DNA from: Streptomyces lonarensis
GTDB lineage: Bacteria; Actinomycetota; Actinomycetes; Streptomycetales; Streptomycetaceae
Assembly (NCBI RefSeq): GCF_012033735.1
Contig: NZ_JAAVJD010000034.1
Coordinates: 1 to 34,539 of the forward strand
Length of the DNA: 34,539 nucleotides
Direction: 5' to 3'
In this document: one piece after another, positions 24,008 through 30,795 of the stretch
Layout: every line of letters begins with the position of its first letter
Position numbering within the stretch: the first letter of the stretch is position 1
The notes under the pieces: model-generated
Databases searched by the model: none
What the model saw: only the letters and a program-made list of their open reading frames with translations
Told to the model about the DNA's origin: nothing
Position numbers and translations under genes: made by a program

Positions 24008-25747
24008 GTGAAACCGAGACGACGGGCACGCGCCACCTGGCGGCGCTTCGCCGCGGAGGACATGTGGAGTTCACGCCGGATCGTCGGCGAGACGGTGGCG
24101 GCGCTGGCGACGGCGGCGGTGGCGGGGGTGGGCGCGTCCGGTTCCGGCATGGCGGGGGTTGTACTGGGAGCCACCAGCGCCGCCGGCCTGTGCGTGCTGC
24201 GCCGCGCCCTTCCCGCGAGCGCCCTGGTGGCGGCCTGCGGGCTCGCCGGGGTGTGGGGAGGCTTCTGGCTGCTGATGCCACTGGTGGGCTGGTCGGCGGG
24301 CGGGCGCGTCCCCGCGGCGCGTCGCGTCATTGCCGCCTTCGTCGTCGCCTACGCGCTGCACGCGGCACCGGCCGTGGAACCGTGGCGGGGCACGCCCGAC
24401 CCGCAGACGTTGCTGCTCCTGACGGTCGGGTTCGCGACCACCACCGTGCTGCCCGGGCTGGTGAGCCGCTACCGTGCCCAGCGCCGCACGCTGCTGGTGG
24501 CGCTGCACGAGCACAACGAACAGCTGCTGCGGGAACGGGAGATGATCGCCGCCCACTGGCGGCTGCGCGAGCGGCAGCGCATAGCGGAGGACATGCACGA
24601 CAGCCTCGGCCACCGGCTGGCGCTGATCACGGTGCAGACGGGCGCGCTGGAGGTGGACAGCGGGCTCAGCGGCGACCAGCGCGACCGCGTCCGGATGTTG
24701 CGCGAGGCGGCGGCGGAGGCGATGCGCGAACTGCGGGAGGCGGTCGGCGTGCTCCACGAGGACGGTGTCGGCGTTCCGGCCCAGTCCTCGGGGCCTGCGG
24801 CGCGGGGCTCGGCCGGGATCGGGGCCCTGGTGGCCGACGCACGGCAGGCGGGTGCAGCGGTCGAGCTGCACCGCACGGGTGAGACACGGGCGCTGGAACC
24901 GGCGGCGGACCACACCGCCTACCGGATCGTCCAGGAGGCGCTGACCAACGCGCTGAAGCACGCGCCGGGCGCCGCGGTGACCGTGGAGCTTCGGTACGAG
25001 CCGGACGCGCTCGTCGCCGAGGTCGCCGACGGCGGGCCCCCCGCCCCCGTACCGGTGGGTGGTTGCGCCGCGGTGAGCGGCGGTCAGGGGCTGACCGGGC
25101 TTCGCGAACGGGCCCGGCTGGTGGGCGGCCTGCTGCACGCCGGGCCGACCGAGGGCGGCGGCTTCCGCGTCGCCGGAATCCTGCCCTACGGCTCGGCCCC
25201 GCACCACGTGACGCCCGAGGGGGAAGCGGGCGACGGCGGTGGGCGCGCCCTGCAGGGGGCCGCCGGGCCGCCTCGGGTGCCGGACGGCGGAGCGGAGGCC
25301 GAGCACGGCTGGCCGGCCGCCGGCACCGGAACGGGGCCGGTCGACTGGCACGCGCCGCAGCGGCGGCAGCGGGAGCTGGCGACCGCCATGGGCCGCAGCT
25401 GGCGGGGGGTCGCGCTGGGGTGCGGCACCGCGGCCGTCTGTGCGGGGGTGCTCCTGGGGTTCGGGGTGTGGGCGCTGCGGGAGTGGGACTCCTCGCTGGT
25501 CTCCCCGAGCGACTACGCGGCGATCGAGGTGGGCGCCGACGAGGCCGCGGTGCGGGACGGCCTGCCCGACGGGTCGCTGCTCGTCACCGACGTGGCGGGG
25601 GCGGAGCCGCCGCGGCCCGCCGGAACGGAGTGCCTGGTGCGTGCGTCGACGGAGCAACCGGACGACGCGGACCTGGTGGCGCTGTACCGGTTCTGCTTCG
25701 CGGACGGGGTACTGGTCGCGAAGGACGCGTACACCACCGAGTGGTGA
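24008..25747 (+). CDS. Sensor histidine kinase (HisKA_3) with extra C-terminal membrane-anchored domain
   Basis: A 579-aa kinase. About four to five membrane segments occupy residues 24-155. A cytoplasmic coil leads to the HisKA_3 H-box RQRIAEDMHDSLGHRLAL with phospho-acceptor His197. The ATP-binding domain shows an N-box in AYRIVQEALTNALKHAPG (about 304-321) and a G-box in GGQGLTGLRERARLVGG. Unusually, the protein continues: a disordered Gly/Glu/Pro linker, a strong helix (GVALGCGTAAVCAGVLLGFGVWAL, about 466-489) and a ~90-residue presumably extracytoplasmic domain with two cysteines (GTECLVRA and RFCFADG). The GTG at 24008 has only a weak ribosome site. No response regulator gene adjoins it; one of the matching NarL class is encoded at 27185-27841. 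Confidence 0.86.
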   Translation: MKPRRRARATWRRFAAEDMWSSRRIVGETVAALATAAVAGVGASGSGMAGVVLGATSAAGLCVLRRALPASALVAACGLAGVWGGFWLLMPLVGWSAGGRVPAARRVIAAFVVAYALHAAPAVEPWRGTPDPQTLLLLTVGFATTTVLPGLVSRYRAQRRTLLVALHEHNEQLLREREMIAAHWRLRERQRIAEDMHDSLGHRLALITVQTGALEVDSGLSGDQRDRVRMLREAAAEAMRELREAVGVLHEDGVGVPAQSSGPAARGSAGIGALVADARQAGAAVELHRTGETRALEPAADHTAYRIVQEALTNALKHAPGAAVTVELRYEPDALVAEVADGGPPAPVPVGGCAAVSGGQGLTGLRERARLVGGLLHAGPTEGGGFRVAGILPYGSAPHHVTPEGEAGDGGGRALQGAAGPPRVPDGGAEAEHGWPAAGTGTGPVDWHAPQRRQRELATAMGRSWRGVALGCGTAAVCAGVLLGFGVWALREWDSSLVSPSDYAAIEVGADEAAVRDGLPDGSLLVTDVAGAEPPRPAGTECLVRASTEQPDDADLVALYRFCFADGVLVAKDAYTTEW

Positions 25748-25780
25748 GCGGCCGCGGAGGTCGACGCCGCACCGCGGCGG

Positions 25781-26554
25781 TCAGTGGGTCGGGAGCGTGA
25801 GGATCTCGGCCCCGTCCTCGGTGATGGCGATGGTGTGCTCGGTGTGGGCGGTGCGGCATCCGGTGGCGCTGCGCAGGGTCCAGCCGTCCGCGTCGATGGC
25901 CAGCGTGGCGGTGTCCGCCATGACCCAGGGCTCCAGCGCCAGCAGCAGCCCGGGGCGCAGCCGGTAGCCCCGCCCGGGGCGGCCGGTGTTCGGGACGTGG
26001 GGGTCCTGGTGCATCGTCGACCCGATGCCGTGTCCGCCGAACTCGGTGTTGATCGGGTAGCCGGCCTCTCCCAGCACCGTTCCGATGGCGTGGGAGAGGT
26101 CCCCGATGCGGGCGTCCGGTCCGGCTGCGGCGATGCCGGCGGCCAGCGCGCGCTCCGTCGCAGCGATCAGGGCCACGCTCTCGGGGTCGCCCGTCCCGCC
26201 GACGAGGAAGCTGATGGCGGCATCCGCCGCGACGCCGTCCTGCGCGACAGCGAGGTCGAGGGTGAGCAGATCGCCCGGGGCGAGGACCTGGTCGCGCGGC
26301 CGGCCGTGGAGGACGGCGTCGTTGACGGCCGTGCAGATGTAGTGGCCGAAGGGCCCCCGACCGAACGACGGCGCGTAGTCGACGTAGCAGGACTGCGCCC
26401 CGGCGCCGAGGATCATCTCCTTCGCCCAGCCGTCGATCTCCAGGAGGTTGGTGCCCGGCACGGTGCGGGTGCGCAGGGTCTGCAGGATGTCGGCGACCAG
26501 GGCCCCCGAGGTACGTGCGGTGGCCACGCGGGCCGGGCTCAGGATCTCGATCAC
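25781..26554 (-). CDS. map: Type I methionine aminopeptidase
   Basis: A 257-aa pita-bread-fold peptidase that removes the initiator methionine from proteins. The five metal ligands are visible: Asp100 (LTLDLAV), Asp111 (AADAAISF), His175 (GGHGIGSTMH), Glu208 (LALEPWV) and Glu239 (AHTEHTI). His83 (AVLHG) is the conserved substrate-side histidine. There is no N-terminal zinc-finger or SH3-binding extension. Housekeeping map normally lies in the ribosomal secY-adk region, so this is probably a paralogue. The GTG start at 26554 has GAGGAGAG upstream. It is divergent from a small XRE regulator with an A+T-rich palindromic promoter between, which suggests dedicated control. Confidence 0.92.
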   Translation of the reverse strand: MIEILSPARVATARTSGALVADILQTLRTRTVPGTNLLEIDGWAKEMILGAGAQSCYVDYAPSFGRGPFGHYICTAVNDAVLHGRPRDQVLAPGDLLTLDLAVAQDGVAADAAISFLVGGTGDPESVALIAATERALAAGIAAAGPDARIGDLSHAIGTVLGEAGYPINTEFGGHGIGSTMHQDPHVPNTGRPGRGYRLRPGLLLALEPWVMADTATLAIDADGWTLRSATGCRTAHTEHTIAITEDGAEILTLPTH

Positions 26555-26584
26555 GCGACGCTCTCCTCGTGCCTTCCAATAGAA

Positions 26585-26617
26585 ATACCGGGACTACTAT
26601 ACCGGTACTAGTATCGG
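26585..26617. promoter_or_regulatory. Bidirectional promoter/operator between map and the small XRE gene
   Basis: This A+T-rich stretch contains direct repeats ATACCGG (26585 and 26599) and a 16-bp palindrome, CCGGTACTAGTATCGG (26602-26617), with a single mismatched pair. On the plus strand TAGTAT (26609-26614) would start transcription at about the XRE ATG (26621), implying a leaderless mRNA. On the minus strand TATAGT (26601-26596) is a good -10 for map. Overlap of the -10 boxes with the repeats fits repression by the XRE protein. Confidence 0.6.
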
Positions 26618-26620
26618 GGC

Positions 26621-26923
26621 ATGGTCAGGTTGCCGCTCACCCCGGCCGAGGTCGCCCGCGGACAGCGCCTCGGCGCTCTCCTCCGGCGCGCCCGCGGGGA
26701 TCGTTCGATACTCGCCACCGCGCTCGACGCGCGCGTGTCCCCGGAGACCCTCCGCAAGATCGAGTCGGGGCGGGTCGCCACCCCCGCGTTCCCCACGATC
26801 GCGGCCATCGCCGACGTGCTCGGCCTCTCCCTGGACGCCGTGTGGGCGGAGGTCAGCCGCCCGGTGGACGACGCGACGCCGGAGACGGCCGGGCAGCAGG
26901 GGCGGCAGCGCGTCGCCTCATGA
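26621..26923 (+). CDS. Small XRE-family helix-turn-helix regulator
   Basis: A 100-aa protein consisting of one XRE DNA-binding domain (about 8-75: RGQRLGALLRRARGDRSILA, then VSPETLRKIESGRVATPAFPTIAAIADVLGLSLDAVW) and a short polar tail. The ATG lies four bases after a palindrome and 7 bases after a -10-like TAGTAT, with no ribosome site, so translation is probably leaderless. Its divergent arrangement with the methionine aminopeptidase gene suggests it represses that gene and itself. The pair resembles an antitoxin-like regulator with an enzyme, but there is no evidence of toxicity. Confidence 0.82.
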   Translation: MVRLPLTPAEVARGQRLGALLRRARGDRSILATALDARVSPETLRKIESGRVATPAFPTIAAIADVLGLSLDAVWAEVSRPVDDATPETAGQQGRQRVAS

Positions 26924-27184
26924 GCGAGGACGTCACGCCCTCGGCGGGACGCCCGTCCTCAGCGACCCGCGGCACCCGGCCGGGGCGTGCCGGCCGAGGG
27001 CACTGCGGGAATCGGACACGGCTGCCGCGACGTGCGGTGGGCGCCCGGGCGAGCAGGGGCGGGACAGCCCTCCCGATCGACGGCCCGTCGCGGCCGCGGT
27101 CGTCCGCACCCTGCGGGGCGCCTCGCATCTCCCCGCGTCGCGCGGCGCCGGTCACGCCGTCCGGCCGCAGCCGCGTGGGCCCGA

Positions 27185-27841
27185 TCAGGCCGGCCCCAGC
27201 CCCGCGTCCCGGGCGAGCAGCGCGGCCTGGACCCGGTTGTCGCACTGCGACTTCGCCAGGATTCGACTCACGTAGGTCTTCACCGTCGCCTCGCTCACGT
27301 GGATTCGGCGCCCGACCTCGGCGTTGGAGAGGCCTTCGCCGAGCAGGGCGAGCACCTCCGTCTCCCGGCTGCTGAGCGCGGCCAGCCGATCACGCGCGGC
27401 CGCGCGCCGGGTCGACTCGCCGCCATCGGCCAGCGTGTCGACCACGTGGCGCGTCACTCCCGGCGAGAGGAACGCGTCGCCGGCCGCCGCCGCGCGCACC
27501 GCCCGGATCAACTCGGCGGGCGCCGCGTCCTTCAACAGGAAGCCCGCTCCGCCGGCCGCCAGAGCACGCAGCACGTACTCCCGCTCCCCGAACGTCGTCA
27601 GCACGAGCGCTCGGACGGCGGGCGCCGCCCGGCGCAGCTCCGCGAGTGCCCCGAGGCCGTCCAACGCGGGCATGCGGATGTCCAGCAGCGCCACGTCGAC
27701 CGCGTGAGAGCAGGCGAGGTCGACCGCCTCCCGGCCGTCCGCGGCCTCGGCGACGACCTCGATGTCGTCGGCCGACGCGAGTATCTGCCGGATGCCCGCC
27801 CTGATGAGCGGTTCGTCGTCGGCGACGAGGACCCTGATCAC
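27185..27841 (-). CDS. NarL/LuxR-family two-component response regulator
   Basis: A 218-aa response regulator. The receiver domain has the acidic pair Asp8/Asp9, phospho-acceptor Asp54 (VALLDIRMP), the Thr of LVLTTFGE and the Lys of FLLKDAAP. A LuxR-type helix-turn-helix occupies about 150-210 (LSSRETEVLALLGEGLSNAEVGRRIHVSEATVKTYVSRILAKS). The GTG at 27841 opens the receiver domain directly (MIRVLVADDEP), with GGAGA just upstream; the longer open frame above it is chance. No kinase gene adjoins it. The HisKA_3 kinase at 24008-25747 is the nearest class-matched partner, separated by the map and XRE genes. Confidence 0.9.
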   Translation of the reverse strand: MIRVLVADDEPLIRAGIRQILASADDIEVVAEAADGREAVDLACSHAVDVALLDIRMPALDGLGALAELRRAAPAVRALVLTTFGEREYVLRALAAGGAGFLLKDAAPAELIRAVRAAAAGDAFLSPGVTRHVVDTLADGGESTRRAAARDRLAALSSRETEVLALLGEGLSNAEVGRRIHVSEATVKTYVSRILAKSQCDNRVQAALLARDAGLGPA

Positions 27842-28138
27842 TGCTCTCCCGGTATTGCCGATCGGCCGACCCGGCGCCGCGCGGCGCCCGCGCGCCGCCC
27901 TCCCCGGGGGCGCCGATCCTACGGGAGAGGCACTTCGGCCCCGTCGCCCGCCGGCGCTCCGACCCGTTCCGCGACGCCGCCCCGCCGGCCCCGACCAGGT
28001 CACGATCCGGTCTCGCGTGCGCTCGGGGGTTGCGCCGACCGGCATGTAATCGATTTCATCTGCCGTGCCACCGCCCGGTGGGCGCGCCGCACCGCAGCGG
28101 TGTGCGCCGGGTGGCGGGTCCACGAGGAGGTGGAGTGC
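27842..28138. other. Intergenic region between the response regulator and sugar operon
   Basis: About 300 bases hold the divergent promoters of the two units. The left two-thirds are extremely GC-rich and show nothing I can name. The right third carries the LacI-type operator described separately, then the GAGGAGG ribosome site of the lacI-family gene. Confidence 0.5.
28044..28059. promoter_or_regulatory. LacI-family operator upstream of the sugar operon
   Basis: ATGTAATCGATTTCAT is a 16-bp palindrome with a single mismatched pair and the central CpG typical of LacI/GalR-family operators. It is conspicuously A+T-rich in its surroundings and lies 79 bases before the start of the lacI-type gene that opens the operon, so autoregulation by that protein is the simplest reading. 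Confidence 0.7.
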
Positions 28139-29173
28139 ATGGCGGGCATCAGGGATGTCGCCGCCGCCGCGGGTGTCTCGGTGGCGACCGTCTCGCGGGC
28201 GCTCAACGGGCACCGGTCCGTCAGCCCGGAGACCCGGGAGCGGGTTCTCGGTGCCGTCGACCGCCTGGGCTACCGGCCCAATGCGGTGGCGCGGTCGCTG
28301 CGCACCGACCGGACCCGCACCCTGGGGCTGGTCATCAGCGACGTGATGAACCCCTACTTCACGGAGCTGGCCCGGTTCACGGAGGAGGAGGCGCGGGCTC
28401 ACGGCTACAGCGTGATCATCGGCAACGCGGACGAGCGCCCCGAACTCCAGGACCACCACATCCGCACCCTCCTCGACCGTCGGATCGACGGTCTGCTGGT
28501 CTCCCCCGCCGACGGCCGGTCGCCGTTCGCGCCCGGTACGCGGCTGCCGACGCCGCCCGTGGTCCTGGTGGACCGGTGGGTCCCCGGGCTCGACGTGACC
28601 GTGATCCGCGCCGAAGGCGCCACGGCCGTCCGTGAGTTGGTTGCGCACCTCCACGGGCTCGGGCACCGGCGGTTGGCGGTCATCACCGGCCCGCCGGCCA
28701 CCACGACGGCGCGCGAGCGGGTCGAGGCGTTCCGCGAGGCTCTGGCCGAGCAGGGGATGCACCTCCCGGAGGAGTACGTCGGCGAAGGCGACTTCCGGGC
28801 CGGCAGCGGCAGGCGCGTCACCGAGCGGTTCCTCGACCTGCCGGAGCCGCCCGAGGTGGTGTTCGCCACCGACAACCTCATGGCGCTCGGCGCCCTGGAC
28901 GCGATCCGGGCCCGCGGGCTCCGCGTGCCCGAGGACATCGGGGTGGCGGCGTTCGACGACATCCCCTGGTTCCAGCACACCGACCCCCCGCTCACCGCTG
29001 TCGCCCAGCCGGTCGCCGACCTCGCGCGGGCGGCAGTGGGCGCCCTGGTCGACCTGATCGAGGGCCGGCCGGCGCGGTCGGTCACTCTCCCGGCCCGCCT
29101 GGTGGTCCGCCGCTCCTGTGGCGAACCCCGGGCCGGCACCCCCCTGACACCGCGTCCGAGGAGGTCCGCGTGA
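28139..29173 (+). CDS. LacI-family repressor of the sugar operon (RbsR-like)
   Basis: A 344-aa LacI/GalR repressor. The N-terminal DNA-binding domain is clear: GIRDVAAAAGVSVATVSRALNGHRSVS (about 3-30) with the hinge-helix sequence YRPNAVARSLRT. The ligand-binding domain follows (TLGLVISDVMNPYFTELARF, VIIGNADERPELQ, VVFATDNLMALGALDA, GVAAFDDIPWFQHTDPPLTAV). GAGGAGG at 28124-28130 supports the ATG at 28139. Its TGA overlaps the GTG of the ATPase gene (GTGA). As first gene of a ribose-type transport and kinase operon with a LacI-type operator upstream, it most likely releases DNA on binding the imported sugar. Ribose is inferred from the kinase. Confidence 0.9.
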   Translation: MAGIRDVAAAAGVSVATVSRALNGHRSVSPETRERVLGAVDRLGYRPNAVARSLRTDRTRTLGLVISDVMNPYFTELARFTEEEARAHGYSVIIGNADERPELQDHHIRTLLDRRIDGLLVSPADGRSPFAPGTRLPTPPVVLVDRWVPGLDVTVIRAEGATAVRELVAHLHGLGHRRLAVITGPPATTTARERVEAFREALAEQGMHLPEEYVGEGDFRAGSGRRVTERFLDLPEPPEVVFATDNLMALGALDAIRARGLRVPEDIGVAAFDDIPWFQHTDPPLTAVAQPVADLARAAVGALVDLIEGRPARSVTLPARLVVRRSCGEPRAGTPLTPRPRRSA

Positions 29174-30795
29174 GCAGCGACGACGAGGTGCTGCGCGTCG
29201 AAGGAGTCCGCAAGTGCTTCCCCGGGGTGGTCGCCCTGGACTCGGTCGACTTCGACCTGCGGCGCGGCGAGGTGCACGCGCTGCTCGGGGAGAACGGGGC
29301 CGGGAAGAGCACGCTCATCAAGGTGCTCGCCGGGGCGCACCGTCCCGACGCCGGACGCCTCCTCGTGGAGGGTCGGGAGGTGCGCCCGGAGAGCACGCGC
29401 GACTCCGAGCGGCTGGGGATCGCCACGATCCACCAGGAGTTCACGCTCGTCCCGGAGCTGACGGTCGCGGAGAACATCTTCCTGGGCCGGCAGCCGCGCC
29501 GGTTCGGCCTGGTCGACCGCCGGCGGATGGAGGCGGCCGCCGCGGGGCTGCTGGCCCGGGTCGGGCTGGACGTCCCGCCGCGCGCGCGGGTGGCCGGCCT
29601 CGGCGTGGCGCGGCTGCAGATGGTGGAGATCGCCAAGGCGCTCTCGCTCGACGCTCGCGTCCTGATCATGGACGAGCCGACCGCGGTCCTCACCTCCGGG
29701 GAGGTGGAGACCCTCTTCGGCCTCGTGCGGCGGCTGCGCGCCGAGGGTGTGGGCATCGTCTTCATCACGCATCACCTGGAGGAGATCGCGGCGCTCGCGG
29801 ACCGGGTCACGGTGATGCGCGACGGCCGCACGGTCGGGCAGGTGCCGGCGAGCACCCCGGAGGACGACCTGGTCCGGCTGATGGTCGGCCGGGACATCGC
29901 GCAGCAGTACCCGCGCGAGGCGTCGCCGGCCGGGCAGCCGCTGCTGTCGGTGCGCTCGCTCTCCCGCGCGGGGGCGTTCGCCGACGTCAGCTTCGAGGTA
30001 CGCGCCGGCGAGGTCGTGGGCCTCGCCGGGCTGGTCGGCGCGGGGCGCACCGAGCTGGCGCGCGCCGTCTTCGGTGCGGACCCGTACGACGCGGGGCAGG
30101 TGGAGGTCGAGGGCAGGCCGGTGCGCGGCGGTGACGTGGTCGCGGCGCTGCGCGCCGGGCTCGGGCTGGTGCCGGAGGACCGCAAGGGGCAGGGGCTGAT
30201 GCTCGACGCCTCGGTCCAGGACAACCTGGCGCTGGTGACGCTGCGATCGGCGACCCGGGCGGGGCTGGTCGACGTGGCGGGGCGCAGGGCTGCCGCGGCA
30301 CGCGTCGCGAAGCAGTTGGGGGTCCGCATGGCGGGTCCGGGGCAGCCGGTCCGCACCCTCTCCGGCGGCAACCAGCAGAAGGTCGTCATCGGGAAGTGGC
30401 TGATGGCCGACACCCGGGTCCTCATCCTCGACGAGCCGACGCGCGGCGTGGACGTGGGGGCCAAGGTCGAGATCTACCGGCTCGTCAACGAGCTGACGGC
30501 GGCGGGCCACGCCGTGCTGATGATCTCCAGCGACCTGCCCGAGGTGCTCGGCATGAGCGACCGGGTGCTCGTCATGGCCCAGGGGCGGATCGCCGGGGAG
30601 CTGGCCGGTGAGGCGGCGACGCAGGACGCCGTGATGGCCCTCGCGTTGGCCACCGGCCCACCGGAGGGCGCGCCCGCGGCGCCGCCCGGGAGGCAGGGGC
30701 CACCGGCCGGGCACGGGCCGACGGCAGGACAGGACAGCGGGGCCGCCGACGGCGACGGCACCGACAGCGACAAGGAGCGCCACGGTGACCAGTGA
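29170..30795 (+). CDS. Sugar ABC transporter ATP-binding protein, double cassette (RbsA-like)
   Basis: A 541-aa protein with two ABC cassettes, the arrangement of RbsA/MglA/XylG that powers monosaccharide import. Cassette 1 has Walker A GENGAGKST at 40-48, the variant signature LGVARLQMVEIAKAL and Walker B VLIMDEPTAVL. Cassette 2 has the degenerate Walker A region GLVGAGRTELA usual for this family, signature LSGGNQQKVVIGKWL and Walker B VLILDEPTRGVD. A low-complexity tail of about 45 residues rich in Pro, Gly and Asp follows the second cassette and is longer than usual. The start GTG overlaps the repressor stop by 4 bases, and its own end overlaps the permease gene by 11 bases. Confidence 0.93.
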   Translation: MSSDDEVLRVEGVRKCFPGVVALDSVDFDLRRGEVHALLGENGAGKSTLIKVLAGAHRPDAGRLLVEGREVRPESTRDSERLGIATIHQEFTLVPELTVAENIFLGRQPRRFGLVDRRRMEAAAAGLLARVGLDVPPRARVAGLGVARLQMVEIAKALSLDARVLIMDEPTAVLTSGEVETLFGLVRRLRAEGVGIVFITHHLEEIAALADRVTVMRDGRTVGQVPASTPEDDLVRLMVGRDIAQQYPREASPAGQPLLSVRSLSRAGAFADVSFEVRAGEVVGLAGLVGAGRTELARAVFGADPYDAGQVEVEGRPVRGGDVVAALRAGLGLVPEDRKGQGLMLDASVQDNLALVTLRSATRAGLVDVAGRRAAAARVAKQLGVRMAGPGQPVRTLSGGNQQKVVIGKWLMADTRVLILDEPTRGVDVGAKVEIYRLVNELTAAGHAVLMISSDLPEVLGMSDRVLVMAQGRIAGELAGEAATQDAVMALALATGPPEGAPAAPPGRQGPPAGHGPTAGQDSGAADGDGTDSDKERHGDQ

